This document shows, in pieces, positions 17,386-27,863 of a DNA stretch of 64,000 nucleotides; position 1 is the first letter of the stretch; each line of letters begins with the position of its first letter. The notes below the pieces were generated by a model. It made no database searches. It saw only the letters and a program-made list of their open reading frames with translations, and was not told where the DNA came from. A program made the position numbers and the translations under genes. The stretch comes from Streptococcus sanguinis SK355 (lineage in GTDB: Bacteria > Bacillota > Bacilli > Lactobacillales > Streptococcaceae): assembly GCF_000212855.1 (NCBI RefSeq), contig NZ_GL890993.1, positions 980,705 through 1,044,704 of the forward strand. Direction: 5' to 3'.

Positions 17386-18285
17386 CTAGCCCAGCAAATG
17401 GTTTTCCAGAACTTGCTTGCCATAGTCAAAGTCTTCGATTTGCAGATAGTATTCTGCTGCGTCAATCAGAGCTTTGGCTGGAGCCAAACCAATGACTTCT
17501 GAGCCGAGGATTCCAACTCCGTAACGCTTGGCTTCAAAGCGAACAGTTTCAAAGACGCGATAGAGTGGGAATTTTTCTAGATTGACCATGTTGATAGAAA
17601 CCTGAGCAATGTTGCGGTCTTCCAGCATCACACCGATAGCTTTACAGTACTTGTAGCCACCGCTTGAACCACGGATAATTTTGGCAATATTGTTGGCAAT
17701 TTCTAGATTGTCTGTATCCAAGTTGATGTTGTAGGCGATAAGCGGCATTCTAGCACCGACAGCAGTGACACCAGCAGTTGGGTGAATCTTTCTTTCACCG
17801 TAGTCAGGCGCCCAGTCAGGTTCCAAGAGTTTTTCAGGCATGCCTTCAAATTGTCCCTTACGTACCTTAGCCAAATTTTTACGCTCTGGACGAGTCGCTG
17901 CATCTTCATAGAGGAAGATAGGGATACCAAGCTCACGGTTGATCCGCTCAGATACAGTCTTCGCAATTTCTACGCATTCCTCACTTGTGATGTCCTTAAT
18001 CGGTACAAAAGGCAGAACATCTGTTGCGCCCATACGAGGGTGTTCGCCCTGGTGCTTGGTCAAGTCAATATTTTCAGAAGCGTATTTGACCAAACGGAAA
18101 GCAACTTCCTGAATATTTTGATCATCACCAACCAAGGTAAAGACGCTGCGGTTGTGGCTGGCATCAGAAGAGTGGTCCAAAAGTGTTACACCTGGCACGC
18201 TCTTAGCTGTTTCCACTAGACCGTCAATGACCGCTTGGTTGCGGCCTTCAGAAAAGTTAGGAATACATTCAACAATTTTTGCCAT
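17386..18285 (-). CDS. ftcD: Glutamate formimidoyltransferase
   Basis: 299 aa matching the formiminotransferase half of FTCD: CIPNFSEGRNQAVIDGL at the start, LDHSSDASHNRSVFTLVGD near 36, HQGEHPRMGATDVLPFVPI near 78. It transfers the formimino group of formiminoglutamate to tetrahydrofolate, releasing glutamate, so it competes with HutG for the same substrate and feeds FchA and Fhs. It follows hutU after a 119-nt spacer that contains a hairpin. The start is preceded by GAGGT. Confidence 0.95.
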   Translation of the reverse strand: MAKIVECIPNFSEGRNQAVIDGLVETAKSVPGVTLLDHSSDASHNRSVFTLVGDDQNIQEVAFRLVKYASENIDLTKHQGEHPRMGATDVLPFVPIKDITSEECVEIAKTVSERINRELGIPIFLYEDAATRPERKNLAKVRKGQFEGMPEKLLEPDWAPDYGERKIHPTAGVTAVGARMPLIAYNINLDTDNLEIANNIAKIIRGSSGGYKYCKAIGVMLEDRNIAQVSINMVNLEKFPLYRVFETVRFEAKRYGVGILGSEVIGLAPAKALIDAAEYYLQIEDFDYGKQVLENHLLG

Positions 18286-18343
18286 AAGATATTACCTCGT
18301 GATATCAATAATTTTAATTTATAATATGAACTTAATGAAGTAG

Positions 18344-18388
18344 AACCTCCTCCTGAGCCAGGCACATACCCAGCTCAGGTCGGAAGTT
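18344..18388 (-). repeat. Hairpin in the hutU-ftcD spacer
   Basis: CCTGAGC (18352-18358) pairs with GCTCAGG (18373-18379), and flanking AACCTCC/GGAAGTT extend the stem with one mismatch. No T run follows on the minus strand, so it is more likely a processing or attenuation structure than a simple terminator. Confidence 0.5.
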
Positions 18389-18404
18389 GGGGGACAAGTT
18401 TTTC

Positions 18405-20435
18405 CTATTCGAACAACTTTTTAACAGATTCTTTGACCAAATCTTCGTCAGTCAGGAATGGAATCGTGATGTGGTCTGTTCCTTGGTGGAGGCGGTTGTA
18501 CTCGATAGCTGTCTCAATAGCATGCTCATTGCGAGCCCAGTTACGACGCGCAACTCCGCCGATCGTATCCCAAGCGATAGCAGATTTGATGATTTCATCA
18601 ATGCGTTCGCTGCCGTCCAGTACCAAGCCAAAGCCACCGTTGATAGACTTACCGATACCAGTTCCGCCACCGTTGTGGAGAGCTACCAGACTCATACCAC
18701 GAGCTGCATTACCAGCATAACATTGCACGGCCATGTCACAAGTGACATTAGATCCGTCCTTGATATTAGAAGTTTCACGGAATGGTGAGTCCGTACCAGA
18801 TACGTCGTGGTGGTCACGGCCGATCATGACAGGACCAATCTTGCCTTCGCGGACTAATTCATTGAACTTGAGGGCGATATTGACACGTCCCATACAGTCT
18901 TGATAGAGAATCCGAGCCTGGGTTCCAACAACCAACTGGTTCTTTTCTGCATCGCGGATCCAGTTGTAGTTGTCGCGGTCTTGGTAGCGGCGGTTAGGGT
19001 CGATGACTTCCATAGCTGCATGGTCAGTAGCGACTAGGTCTTCGTGCTTACCGCTCAGACATACCCAACGGAAAGGACCGTAGCCGTAGTCAAAGAGCAT
19101 TGGGCCCATGATATCTTCTACATAGGATGGCCAAATGAAGCCGTCTTTGTCATCAAAGCCATTCTTAGAAATTTCCTTGATGCCAGAGTCATAGACTGCC
19201 TTCATAAATGCATTACCATAGTCAAAGAAGTAGGTGCCGTTGCTAGTCAAGGTCTTGATTGCCTTGAAATGACGTTCCAATGTTTCGTCAACCAACTTAG
19301 CAAAGGTTTCCTTGTCTTCAGCCAGGAGACGAGTCCGCTCTTCAAAGCTGATACCAGCTGGACAGTAGCCACCGTCGTAAACATTGTGGCAAGAAGTTTG
19401 GTCAGACAGCAAATCTACATGGATATTGTTCTCGTTGACATATTCTAAGAGGTCTACGATGTTACCATGATAGGCGATAGAAGTGGATTCGCCAGCTTTC
19501 AGAGCTTTCTGAGCCAAATCGATTGCTTCTTTTGGACTTTCGGCTAATTGGCTAATCCATCCTTGGGAGTGACGAGTTTCAATCCGAGAATAGTCTACTT
19601 CTGCCACGATTGCTACAGCTTTAGCAATTTCAGCTGCTTTCCCTTGAGCTCCACTCATGCCCCCCAGACCAGAAGAGATAAAGAGTTTACCAGTCAGGTC
19701 GCCATCATCAGCTACACCTAGTTTCAAGCGTCCAGCATTGAGGAGGGTGTTGAAAGTACCATGAACGATACCTTGAGGGCCGATGTACATCCAGCCGCCG
19801 GCTGTCATTTGACCATAGTTAGTCACGCCCATTTCTTCCGCAATTTCCCAGTCCTTCATGTTGTCGTACTCACCGACCAAGAGGCCGTTGGTGATGATAA
19901 CACGAGGAGCTTCTGGTTTGGACTTGAAGAGTCCAAGCGGGTGGCCAGATTCTACAACCAAGGTTTGATGGTCGGTCATGATTTCCAAGTATTTCATGAT
20001 GAGGTTGTACTGCATCCAGTTAGCGCAGACAGATCCAGTTTCCCCATAAGTAACTAATTCATAAGGATAAAGAGCGATTTCAAAGCTCAGGTTGTTGTCA
20101 ATCATGACTTGCATAGCTTTGGCTGCGGTACAGTTCCCTTTGTACTCATCAATTGGTTTGCCGTAGATGCGTTCTTTTGGACGCCAGCGGTAGCCATAAA
20201 TCCGTCCGCGAGTTTTCAGTTCTTCCAGAAATTCTGGAATCACTTCCTCATGGAATCTCTTTGGAATATAGCGAAGGGCATTTTTTAGAGCAATTTCGGT
20301 TTGAGCTTGAGTCAAACGGAAGCCCCGGTCCGGTGCGCGACGGATGCCTTCTTGGAAAACTGTTTTTTCAGGCAGTACATCGTCTAATTTGACGGTCATT
20401 GCTGCTGCAATTTCATTTTCGCTAAAGTATGACAT
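18405..20435 (-). CDS. hutU: Urocanate hydratase
   Basis: 676 aa, longer than the ~555 aa Bacillus form, as in the streptococcal/long type. The NAD-binding region with SSGLGGMSGAQGKAAEI near 255 and the conserved GRDHHDVSGTDSPFRET near 534 and LHNGGGTGIGKSINGG near 574 identify it. It adds water to urocanate to give imidazolonepropionate, using tightly bound NAD as electrophile. It is the first gene of the minus-strand hut transcript, with a strong AAAGGAGG ribosome binding site and a promoter facing hutI. Confidence 0.96.
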   Translation of the reverse strand: MSYFSENEIAAAMTVKLDDVLPEKTVFQEGIRRAPDRGFRLTQAQTEIALKNALRYIPKRFHEEVIPEFLEELKTRGRIYGYRWRPKERIYGKPIDEYKGNCTAAKAMQVMIDNNLSFEIALYPYELVTYGETGSVCANWMQYNLIMKYLEIMTDHQTLVVESGHPLGLFKSKPEAPRVIITNGLLVGEYDNMKDWEIAEEMGVTNYGQMTAGGWMYIGPQGIVHGTFNTLLNAGRLKLGVADDGDLTGKLFISSGLGGMSGAQGKAAEIAKAVAIVAEVDYSRIETRHSQGWISQLAESPKEAIDLAQKALKAGESTSIAYHGNIVDLLEYVNENNIHVDLLSDQTSCHNVYDGGYCPAGISFEERTRLLAEDKETFAKLVDETLERHFKAIKTLTSNGTYFFDYGNAFMKAVYDSGIKEISKNGFDDKDGFIWPSYVEDIMGPMLFDYGYGPFRWVCLSGKHEDLVATDHAAMEVIDPNRRYQDRDNYNWIRDAEKNQLVVGTQARILYQDCMGRVNIALKFNELVREGKIGPVMIGRDHHDVSGTDSPFRETSNIKDGSNVTCDMAVQCYAGNAARGMSLVALHNGGGTGIGKSINGGFGLVLDGSERIDEIIKSAIAWDTIGGVARRNWARNEHAIETAIEYNRLHQGTDHITIPFLTDEDLVKESVKKLFE

Positions 20436-20481
20436 GAAAAATCCTCCTTTTAGTCAAGTGTAAAATATCTTTCTCCTACAT

Positions 20482-20511
20482 TCTATAAGACTCCCGTCCA
20501 TAAAGAGTCAA
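20482..20511 (-). promoter_or_regulatory. Promoter of the minus-strand hut operon
   Basis: On the minus strand TTGACT (20506-20511), 18-bp spacer, TATAGA (20482-20487), about 46 bp before hutU. Confidence 0.7.
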
Positions 20512-20562
20512 GAAAATGACAAAAACAGTAAAAAAAGTGGGGCTCCTATCTTTTACAAGCTT

Positions 20563-20591
20563 TTGACTATAATTTGACGATAGTGTATTAT
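20563..20591 (+). promoter_or_regulatory. Promoter of hutI
   Basis: TTGACT (20563-20568), 17-bp spacer, TATTAT (20586-20591). It is divergent from the hutU promoter; the two -35 boxes are about 50 bp apart, so one regulator site between them could serve both. Confidence 0.75.
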
Positions 20592-20634
20592 GATGAAAAG
20601 CAAATATGTCGGAAAATGAAATGGAGGAACAAGC

Positions 20635-21900
20635 ATGACTGCTGATTTACTATTAACTCACTTTAATCAAGTCTTCTGTCCCAAGGACCTCGGCCATCCC
20701 CTTTTTGGCGAGGAGATGAAGGAAGCTCAGGTCTTGGAGAACGGCTACATTGCAGTCAAAGACGGCAAAATCCTAGCAGTTGGCAGCGGAGAGCCGGATG
20801 CCAGTCTGATTGGACCAGATACTAAGATTCAGTCTTATGAGGGCAAGATTGCTACGCCTGGCTTGATCGACTGCCATACTCACTTGGTCTACGGTGGCAG
20901 CCGGGAGCATGAATTTGCTAAGAAGTTAGCCGGTGTCCCTTATCTGGAAATTCTTGCCCAAGGCGGCGGTATTCTCAGTACGGTCCGGGCGACGCGAGAA
21001 GCTTCTTTTGACACTCTCTATGATAAGTCTAAGAGACTGCTGGACTATATGCTGCTACATGGGGTGACGACTGTTGAGGCAAAGAGCGGCTATGGTCTGG
21101 ACTGGGAAACGGAGAAGCGTCAGCTAGATGTTGTTGGAGCTCTGGACCATGACCACGAGATTGACCTCGTTTCTACCTTTATGGCTGCCCACGCCGTTCC
21201 ACCAGAATACAAAGGTCGCTCTCAGGAATATCTGGAGCTCATCGTTGAGGAAATGCTGCCTCGTGTAAAAGCAGAAAATCTAGCTGAGTTCTGTGATATT
21301 TTCTGTGAAAAAGGCGTCTTTACAGCTGACGAGTCACGCTACTTACTTTCTAAGGCTAAGGAAATGGGCTTCAAGCTTCGTATCCATGCTGATGAAATCG
21401 AGTCTATCGGCGGAGTAGATGTAGCAGCTGAGCTAGGAGCAACCAGTGCGGAACATTTGATGATGGCGACAGACGAAGGTATTCGCAAGATGGCGGAAGC
21501 CAAGGTTATTGGGAATCTCCTGCCAGCAACTACCTTCAGTCTGATGGAAGATACCTATGCACCAGCCCGCAAGATGCTGGAAGCTGGTATGGCCATTACC
21601 CTAACTACTGACAGCAATCCAGGCTCTTGTCCAACAGCTAACCTGCAGTTCGTCATGCAGCTGGGCTGCTTTATGATGCGCCTGACACCGGTCGAAGTCC
21701 TTAACGCTGTAACCATCAATGCGGCCTACTCAGTTAACCGTCAAGATAAGATTGGTAGCTTTGATACGGGCAAGCAGGCTGACATCACCATCCTAGACGC
21801 TAAGAATATCGACTATCCACTTTATTTCTTTGCTACTAACCTGACCCATCAGGTCTACAAGGCGGGAAAACTGGTCGTGGACCAAGGAAGAATTGTCTAA
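20635..21900 (+). CDS. hutI: Imidazolonepropionase
   Basis: 421 aa amidohydrolase-superfamily enzyme. Metal ligands are visible: [22 protein letters not shown] near residue 79, the His in AAHAVPP near 184, IHADEI near 250 and TTDSNPGS near 323. It opens 4-imidazolone-5-propionate to N-formimino-L-glutamate, which then goes to HutG or FtcD. It is divergent from the rest of the hut genes, starts behind a GGAGG and ends at its own terminator. Confidence 0.96.
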   Translation: MTADLLLTHFNQVFCPKDLGHPLFGEEMKEAQVLENGYIAVKDGKILAVGSGEPDASLIGPDTKIQSYEGKIATPGLIDCHTHLVYGGSREHEFAKKLAGVPYLEILAQGGGILSTVRATREASFDTLYDKSKRLLDYMLLHGVTTVEAKSGYGLDWETEKRQLDVVGALDHDHEIDLVSTFMAAHAVPPEYKGRSQEYLELIVEEMLPRVKAENLAEFCDIFCEKGVFTADESRYLLSKAKEMGFKLRIHADEIESIGGVDVAAELGATSAEHLMMATDEGIRKMAEAKVIGNLLPATTFSLMEDTYAPARKMLEAGMAITLTTDSNPGSCPTANLQFVMQLGCFMMRLTPVEVLNAVTINAAYSVNRQDKIGSFDTGKQADITILDAKNIDYPLYFFATNLTHQVYKAGKLVVDQGRIV

Positions 21901-21929
21901 GCTTTCTAAAATCGAATCGTATTTTTCGG

Positions 21930-21960
21930 ACTCTCTCTGGTGACAGGGAGAGTTTTCTTT
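21930..21960 (+). terminator. Terminator after hutI
   Basis: ACTCTC and GAGAGT pair, extended by CTG/CAG around a GTGA loop, followed by TTTTCTTT. Confidence 0.8.
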
Positions 21961-21976
21961 ATATCAAAACTTTCCC

Positions 21977-22005
21977 TTGCCATTCTGCTGGAAGTCTGCT
22001 ATAAT
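21977..22005 (+). promoter_or_regulatory. Promoter of rpsF-ssb-rpsR
   Basis: TTGCCA (21977-21982), 17-bp spacer, perfect TATAAT (22000-22005) with an extended TGC just before it. Confidence 0.85.
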
Positions 22006-22013
22006 AGTTATTT

Positions 22014-22052
22014 GTGAGCAAACCTCACTTACCCCTTGCAAAGTCTTGGGGT
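22014..22052 (+). other. Structured 5' leader of rpsF
   Basis: Two small hairpins precede the ribosome binding site: GTGAG/CTCAC (22014-22018, 22024-22028) and ACCCC/GGGGT (22031-22035, 22048-22052). Many bacteria have an S6:S18-binding autoregulatory leader here; I cannot confirm that the conserved bulge of that motif is present. Confidence 0.35.
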
Positions 22053-22078
22053 CATTAGACCAAAAGGAGGAAAAATCA

Positions 22079-22369
22079 ATGGCTAAATACGAAATTCTTT
22101 ATATTATTCGTCCAAACATTGAAGAAGAAGCTAAAAACGCTTTGGTAGCACGCTTTGACTCTATCTTGACTGACAATGGTGCAACTGTTGTTGAATCAAA
22201 AGACTGGGAAAAACGTCGTCTTGCATACGAAATCCAAGATTTCCGTGAAGGACTTTACCACATCGTTAACGTTGAAGCAAACGACGATGCAGCTCTTAAA
22301 GAGTTTGACCGTCTTTCAAAAATCAACGCTGACATTCTTCGTCACATGATCGTCAAACTTGACGCTTAA
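22079..22369 (+). CDS. rpsF: 30S ribosomal protein S6
   Basis: 96 aa, the usual streptococcal length, from the ATG at 22079 behind AAAGGAGG. Starts [20 protein letters not shown], typical of bacterial S6. S6 binds S18 and 16S rRNA in the platform of the small subunit. First gene of the conserved rpsF-ssb-rpsR operon. Codon use is that of a highly expressed gene. Confidence 0.97.
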   Translation: MAKYEILYIIRPNIEEEAKNALVARFDSILTDNGATVVESKDWEKRRLAYEIQDFREGLYHIVNVEANDDAALKEFDRLSKINADILRHMIVKLDA

Positions 22370-22380
22370 GAAGGTAGACT

Positions 22381-22875
22381 ATGATTAATAACGTTGTACT
22401 GGTGGGTCGCATGACCCGTGATGCCGAGCTTCGCTATACTCCGCAGAACCAAGCGGTCGCAACATTTACTCTGGCTGTCAATCGTAACTTTAAAAATCAA
22501 AGTGGCGAGAGAGAAGCAGACTTTATCAATGTTGTTATCTGGCGTCAGCAGGCAGAAAATCTTGCAAACTGGGCTAAAAAAGGAGCCCTGATCGGAATTA
22601 CAGGCCGTATTCAAACGCGTAACTACGAGAATCAGCAAGGCCAGCGTGTCTATGTCACAGAAGTTGTTGCGGACAATTTCCAACTCTTGGAAAGCCGCTC
22701 TAATCGTGAAGGTCATTCATCTGGCGGATACGGTGGGAACAGCTTCGGCGGCAGCTCTGCTCCAAGTTATGGCAATGCAGACTCGTCTAACCAAGTACCG
22801 AACTTTTCTCGTGATGAGAGCCCATTTGGTAATTCTAACCCGATGGATATCTCAGACGACGATCTACCTTTCTAA
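22381..22875 (+). CDS. ssb: Single-stranded DNA-binding protein
   Basis: 164 aa. An N-terminal OB fold ([21 protein letters not shown], residues 1-105) is followed by a Gly/Ser/Asn-rich linker and the acidic tip DDDLPF that recruits replication and repair partners. It coats single-stranded DNA as a tetramer. It sits between rpsF and rpsR, 11 nt after rpsF, as in most Firmicutes. Confidence 0.97.
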   Translation: MINNVVLVGRMTRDAELRYTPQNQAVATFTLAVNRNFKNQSGEREADFINVVIWRQQAENLANWAKKGALIGITGRIQTRNYENQQGQRVYVTEVVADNFQLLESRSNREGHSSGGYGGNSFGGSSAPSYGNADSSNQVPNFSRDESPFGNSNPMDISDDDLPF

Positions 22876-22911
22876 GGATCGAATCTAACTATAATATAAA
22901 GGAGAAAACAC

Positions 22912-23151
22912 ATGGCTCAACAACGTCGTGGCGGATTCAAACGCCGTAAAAAAGTTGATTACATCGCAGCGAACAAAATTGAATATGTTGATTACAAAGA
23001 TACTGAGCTTCTTAGCCGTTTCGTTTCAGAACGTGGGAAAATCCTTCCTCGTCGCGTAACAGGAACTTCAGCTAAAAACCAACGTAAAGTAACAACAGCT
23101 ATCAAACGCGCTCGCGTAATGGCTTTGATGCCTTTCGTAAATGAAGACTAA
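22912..23151 (+). CDS. rpsR: 30S ribosomal protein S18
   Basis: 79 aa, basic, with the conserved core [36 protein letters not shown] and the terminal [11 protein letters not shown]. It binds next to S6 on the small subunit. It has an AAAGGAG ribosome binding site and is the last gene of the operon, followed by an intrinsic terminator. Confidence 0.97.
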   Translation: MAQQRRGGFKRRKKVDYIAANKIEYVDYKDTELLSRFVSERGKILPRRVTGTSAKNQRKVTTAIKRARVMALMPFVNED

Positions 23152-23158
23152 TTAGATT

Positions 23159-23180
23159 CCCTGCCTCGGCAGGGTTTTTT
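23159..23180 (+). terminator. Terminator of rpsF-ssb-rpsR
   Basis: CCCTGCC, 2-nt loop, GGCAGGG, then six T. Confidence 0.92.
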
Positions 23181-23207
23181 AGATTGATAATAGAAGAATA
23201 GAAAACT

Positions 23208-23238
23208 AAAAAGACAGTTCATCAGGACTGCCTTTTTA
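23208..23238 (-). terminator. Terminator of the DUF1129 gene
   Basis: On the minus strand an 11-bp stem (one G-U pair) with an 8-nt loop ends in five T. On the plus strand the same stem has an A-C mismatch, so it works best for the minus gene. Confidence 0.7.
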
Positions 23239-23262
23239 TAATTTATTAAATTTAAAGATTTC

Positions 23263-23934
23263 TTATCTCGTCGGTCCCATAGTAGCGCTCTTGATGTTGA
23301 AGCGTTTTTTGAGATAGAAGCGTAGGGCTAGGGTAATAGCGCCGACAATAGCAACTACGACATTGGACAGGCGGGGATTGAGGAATTCAGGCAGGAGACT
23401 AGTCAGGACGATGGACATGCTCCAGAGGAGAATAGCAGCTGCCATAGTGAGGATGGATTTGAGCAGCTTAGGGCGCTGGCTGCGGTCCTTGTCTGGTCCG
23501 TAGAAACGGTAGATAAAGTGGTAGAGGGCATAGAAAGAAAGGCCACCGACGATGCTTCCGAGTACGAGAGTTGTCAGTCCATAGACAGATGGTTGAGAGG
23601 AAGCTAGATTGACGATTGAGGTCAGGAGGGTAAAGAAACCAAAGATAAAGAGGACGGAGTCCAGCATCATCCATTTAGGATCGTCATTTTCTTTTGGATG
23701 TTCGGCATCATAGCGCTCTTTTGCGGTCAGAGAAGCTGCCCAAGTAGTTGGGGCTCCGTAGAGGCCGCGGGCAGTGATTCCCTTAGTTTGATTTTCCAGG
23801 ATTTCCGGCAGAATGCCTTCTAAGATAGTCTGGATTTCCTGATCGGATTTGCCGTCTTGTAGGAGTTGGTTAGTCGCGATATGGATAAATTCTTTGTTTT
23901 TTTTGCTGAGTTTGTCGAGGGATACTTGTGACAT
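23263..23934 (-). CDS. DUF1129-family membrane protein
   Basis: 223 aa. Residues 1-90 are soluble and helical, with the conserved GITARGLYGAPTTWA near 52; residues 95-215 hold four hydrophobic helices and a basic C-terminus. This layout matches the DUF1129 family of lactic acid bacteria, whose function is not known. It starts 19 nt after the corA stop on the same strand, so the two are probably cotranscribed. Confidence 0.8.
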   Translation of the reverse strand: MSQVSLDKLSKKNKEFIHIATNQLLQDGKSDQEIQTILEGILPEILENQTKGITARGLYGAPTTWAASLTAKERYDAEHPKENDDPKWMMLDSVLFIFGFFTLLTSIVNLASSQPSVYGLTTLVLGSIVGGLSFYALYHFIYRFYGPDKDRSQRPKLLKSILTMAAAILLWSMSIVLTSLLPEFLNPRLSNVVVAIVGAITLALRFYLKKRFNIKSATMGPTR

Positions 23935-23952
23935 AGGTCTTCTTTCTAAAGG

Positions 23953-24897
23953 TTAAAATAGTTTTTTGTGCATGAGATAGGCCATGACCGAAGCACTCAT
24001 GGCAAAGGCGATGAACATGATAATCCAGAAGGCATGTGGTTCACCGTTGAGAGGCAGTTCGTTATTTTTGAAGTTCATCCCATAGGCCGAGAAAATCATG
24101 GTCGGGATAGACATGACGATGGTCACCAGAGCCAAGGCTTTCATGATATTGTTCTGGTTATTAGAAATGATAGAGGCAAAGGTCTCTGTCATACTGTGGA
24201 GGATGTTGCCGTAGATATCAGCCATCTCAATGGCCTGTTGGGTTTCAATCAAGGTATCTTCCAGCAAGTCCTCGTCTTCCAGGTATTTCTTTATATTACT
24301 AGTAGAGCTGGTCAGCTTCTTAATCACGCGCTCATTGGTCTTAAGAGAGGCCTTGAAATAGACGATGGTCTTTTCCAACTCCATGAGCTCAATCAGTTCT
24401 TCATTTCGCGTGGACTTGTGCAGCTGACTTTCAATCTGCTCACTCTTGCGGTCAATGGAGCGCAGGGCTGTCAGATATAGCTCAGCATTGCGGTAGAGAA
24501 TCTGAAAGATAAAACGTGACTTCATAAAAGTATAGAAGTTGCGCAAGCGCCGGTGAATGAAGATATCTAGCAGAGGCAATTTCTCCAAACAAGTGGTGAT
24601 AATCGCTTCTTCTGTGATGATAATACCAAGCGGGATAGTGACGTAGTAAATCTTATTATTCCGCTCCTCAGTGATGGGCACGTCAACGATGATCAGCGTG
24701 TACTCATCCTCGATCGTAACCCGGGACATTTCTTCCGCATCGAGCGGTGCTCGCAGGTCGGCGATGTCAATACCAAAGGCGTTGGCGATTTCGATTGATT
24801 CACTCTGGGAAGGGTTGACAAGATTGATCCAGGTGCCTGATTCGAGCGAATCAATCTCTTTGAATTCTGTCGTAGTTGATAAAAAGACTTGCTTCAT
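23953..24897 (-). CDS. corA: CorA-family divalent cation (magnesium) transporter
   Basis: 314 aa from the ATG at 24897 (AAAGGAAA about 7-9 nt upstream; an ATG two codons earlier is too close). The cytoplasmic N-terminal domain runs to about residue 250 and includes a long helical stretch; two C-terminal helices follow, the first ending in the diagnostic YGMNF. CorA pentamers pass magnesium or cobalt ions down the membrane potential. The gene is divergent from uvrA and upstream of the DUF1129 gene. Confidence 0.93.
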   Translation of the reverse strand: MKQVFLSTTTEFKEIDSLESGTWINLVNPSQSESIEIANAFGIDIADLRAPLDAEEMSRVTIEDEYTLIIVDVPITEERNNKIYYVTIPLGIIITEEAIITTCLEKLPLLDIFIHRRLRNFYTFMKSRFIFQILYRNAELYLTALRSIDRKSEQIESQLHKSTRNEELIELMELEKTIVYFKASLKTNERVIKKLTSSTSNIKKYLEDEDLLEDTLIETQQAIEMADIYGNILHSMTETFASIISNNQNNIMKALALVTIVMSIPTMIFSAYGMNFKNNELPLNGEPHAFWIIMFIAFAMSASVMAYLMHKKLF

Positions 24898-24985
24898 AAT
24901 CATTTTCCTTTCCAGAGTGTTTTTTGCATACCGTACTATTATACTACAAATTCGGGTTTTTGGGGCAAAAGTTTGCAGAAAAATT

Positions 24986-24994
24986 TGTTATAAT
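24986..24994 (+). promoter_or_regulatory. Extended -10 promoter of uvrA
   Basis: TGTTATAAT, a perfect TATAAT (24989-24994) with extended TG; no good -35 at the proper distance. Confidence 0.6.
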
Positions 24995-25025
24995 GGAGAA
25001 GGTTTATAAGTGAAACGAGGTCAAG

Positions 25026-27857
25026 ATGCAAGATAAAATTGTGATTCATGGAGCGCGAGCTCATAATTTAAAAAATATTGATGTAGAAATTCCGCGGGAC
25101 AAGTTGGTCGTGGTGACGGGTCTGTCCGGTTCGGGCAAGTCCAGTTTGGCTTTTGACACCCTCTATGCTGAGGGGCAGCGCCGCTATGTGGAGAGTCTGT
25201 CGGCCTATGCTCGGCAGTTTTTGGGCAATATGGAAAAGCCGGATGTGGACTCGATTGATGGTCTCAGCCCGGCTATTTCCATCGACCAGAAGACAACCAG
25301 CAAAAATCCCCGCTCAACAGTGGGAACTGCAACCGAAATCAATGACTATCTGCGCCTGCTCTATGCTCGTGTTGGAACGCCATACTGTATCAACGGTCAT
25401 GGAGCTATTAAGGCTTCGTCTGTCGAGCAGATTGTTGACAAGGTCTTGGAATTGCCAGAGCGTCAGCGGCTGCAGATTTTAGCGCCGGTCATCCGCAAGA
25501 AAAAGGGCCAGCATAAGACCGTTTTTGATAAGATTCAGAAGGACGGTTATGTCCGTGTGCGCGTGGATGGCGATATTTACGATGTGACGGAATTGCCAGA
25601 GCTTTCTAAGAGCAAGCAGCATGATATTGAGGTCGTGGTAGACAGAATTGTCATCAAGGAAGGGGTGCGCAGCCGCCTCTTTGACTCGGTCGAAGCTGCT
25701 CTTCGGATTGCTGAGGGGTATGTGGTGATTGACACCATGGACGGCGAGGAGCTGCTCTTTTCTGAGCACTACGCCTGTCCAGTCTGTGGCTTTACAGTTC
25801 CAGAGCTAGAACCACGTCTCTTCTCCTTCAATGCGCCTTTTGGCTCCTGTCCGGACTGTGATGGTCTGGGAGTTAAGCTGGAGGTGGATCTAGATGTGGT
25901 TGTGCCAGAAGCTGGCAAGACCTTGCGAGAAGGAGCGCTAGCGCCTTGGAATCCCATCTCCTCCAACTACTATCCGCAGATGCTGGAGCAGGCCATGGCA
26001 GCCTTTGGTATTGATATGGACAAGCCTTTTGAGGAGCTGACTGAGGAAGAAAAACAGTTGATTTTCTTTGGCTCAGATGGGCGGGAGTTCCATTTCCACT
26101 ATGAAAATGAATTTGGCGGTGTGCGCGATATTGACATTCCTTTTGAGGGGGTTGTCACCAATATCAACCGCCGCTACCACGAGACCAATAGTGATTTTAC
26201 TCGGACGCAGATGCGGGCTTATATGAACGAGCTGACCTGTGCAGCTTGTCAGGGCTATCGACTCAGTCCTCAGGCTCTTTCTGTCAAGGTTGGTGGTGAG
26301 GATAGTTTGCATATCGGTGAGATTTCAGACTTGTCCATTGCAGATCATTTGCTTCAGTTGGACAAGCTTAGCTTGACTGACAATGAAGCCACGATTGCGC
26401 GTCCTATTCTCAAGGAAATTCATGATCGCCTGACCTTCCTTAATAACGTTGGCCTTAATTACCTGACTTTGTCTCGCTCGGCTGGGACTCTATCAGGAGG
26501 AGAAAGCCAGCGGATTCGCTTGGCGACCCAGATTGGTTCTAACCTAAGCGGAGTCCTTTATATCCTGGACGAGCCCTCTATTGGCTTGCACCAGCGTGAC
26601 AATGACCGCTTGATTGCCAGTCTTAAGAAGATGCGCGACCTGGGCAATACCCTCATCGTAGTTGAGCACGATGAGGACACCATGCGGGAGGCGGACTGGC
26701 TGATTGATGTGGGACCAGGAGCCGGTGTTTTCGGCGGTGAAATCGTCGCAGCTGGCACTCCTGCGCAAGTGGCCAAGAGTAAGAAATCTATCACAGGCCA
26801 ATACTTGTCAGGTAAGCGGGAAATCCCAGTACCATTGGAACGCCGTGTAGGCAATGGCCGCTTTATTGAAGTGACAGGGGCTCAGGAAAATAACCTGCAG
26901 AATATCACGGCTAGATTCCCCTTGGGCAAATTTATCGCTGTGACAGGAGTTTCTGGGTCTGGTAAGTCAACACTGGTCAATTCTATCCTTAAAAAGGCCA
27001 TCGCCCAGAAACTCAACCGCAATTCTGCCAAGCCAGGTAAGTTTAAGAAAATCAGTGGCATTGAGCATGTGGATCGACTGATTGATATTGATCAAAGTCC
27101 GATTGGCCGGACACCACGCTCTAATCCGGCCACCTATACTGGGGTCTTTGACGATATTCGCGATCTGTTTGCCAAGACCAATGAAGCCAAGATTCGCGGC
27201 TACAAGAAGGGCCGTTTCAGCTTTAACGTCAAGGGTGGCCGCTGTGAGGCCTGCTCGGGTGATGGGATTATCAAGATTGAGATGCACTTCCTGCCTGACG
27301 TCTATGTGGCCTGTGAGGTCTGCCACGGTACCCGCTATAATAGCGAGACTCTAGAAGTCCACTATAAGGAAAAGAATATCGCTCAGGTTCTGGACATGAC
27401 GGTCAATGATGCGGTAGAATTCTTCCAGCATATTCCCAAAATTGCCCGCAAACTCCAGACTATCAAGGATGTGGGACTAGGCTATGTGACTCTGGGGCAG
27501 CCAGCCACGACCTTGTCAGGTGGTGAAGCCCAGCGGATGAAGCTGGCCAGCGAACTTCACAAGCGCTCGTCTGGTAAGTCTTTCTATATCTTGGATGAGC
27601 CGACCACGGGTCTGCATTCTGAAGACATTGCCAAGCTCCTTCACGTGCTATCACGCTTTGTGGATGATGGCAATACCGTGCTCGTTATCGAGCACAATCT
27701 GGATGTCATCAAGACAGCTGACCATATCATCGACTTAGGACCAGAAGGCGGTGTCGGTGGCGGTACCATCATTGCGACGGGGACACCGGAAGAAGTCGCT
27801 GCTAATTCAGCCAGCTATACCGGCCAATATTTGAAAGGAAAGCTGCACATAAAATAA
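25026..27857 (+). CDS. uvrA: Excinuclease ABC subunit A
   Basis: 943 aa, normal length. Two ABC modules: the first Walker [15 protein letters not shown] near residue 33 and signature [12 protein letters not shown] near 490; the second Walker [13 protein letters not shown] near 640 and signature [12 protein letters not shown] near 830. Two zinc modules are visible (CPVCGF..CPDCDG near 251-279 and [14 protein letters not shown] near 741-766). UvrA dimers find bulky DNA lesions and load UvrB. It is transcribed alone, with its own promoter and terminator. Confidence 0.98.
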   Translation: MQDKIVIHGARAHNLKNIDVEIPRDKLVVVTGLSGSGKSSLAFDTLYAEGQRRYVESLSAYARQFLGNMEKPDVDSIDGLSPAISIDQKTTSKNPRSTVGTATEINDYLRLLYARVGTPYCINGHGAIKASSVEQIVDKVLELPERQRLQILAPVIRKKKGQHKTVFDKIQKDGYVRVRVDGDIYDVTELPELSKSKQHDIEVVVDRIVIKEGVRSRLFDSVEAALRIAEGYVVIDTMDGEELLFSEHYACPVCGFTVPELEPRLFSFNAPFGSCPDCDGLGVKLEVDLDVVVPEAGKTLREGALAPWNPISSNYYPQMLEQAMAAFGIDMDKPFEELTEEEKQLIFFGSDGREFHFHYENEFGGVRDIDIPFEGVVTNINRRYHETNSDFTRTQMRAYMNELTCAACQGYRLSPQALSVKVGGEDSLHIGEISDLSIADHLLQLDKLSLTDNEATIARPILKEIHDRLTFLNNVGLNYLTLSRSAGTLSGGESQRIRLATQIGSNLSGVLYILDEPSIGLHQRDNDRLIASLKKMRDLGNTLIVVEHDEDTMREADWLIDVGPGAGVFGGEIVAAGTPAQVAKSKKSITGQYLSGKREIPVPLERRVGNGRFIEVTGAQENNLQNITARFPLGKFIAVTGVSGSGKSTLVNSILKKAIAQKLNRNSAKPGKFKKISGIEHVDRLIDIDQSPIGRTPRSNPATYTGVFDDIRDLFAKTNEAKIRGYKKGRFSFNVKGGRCEACSGDGIIKIEMHFLPDVYVACEVCHGTRYNSETLEVHYKEKNIAQVLDMTVNDAVEFFQHIPKIARKLQTIKDVGLGYVTLGQPATTLSGGEAQRMKLASELHKRSSGKSFYILDEPTTGLHSEDIAKLLHVLSRFVDDGNTVLVIEHNLDVIKTADHIIDLGPEGGVGGGTIIATGTPEEVAANSASYTGQYLKGKLHIK

Positions 27858-27863
27858 TTCATC

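Noticed and set aside
22014..22052. Firm call of an S6:S18 autoregulatory leader
   Set aside because: The hairpins are short and I could not verify the conserved bulge; listed with low confidence only.
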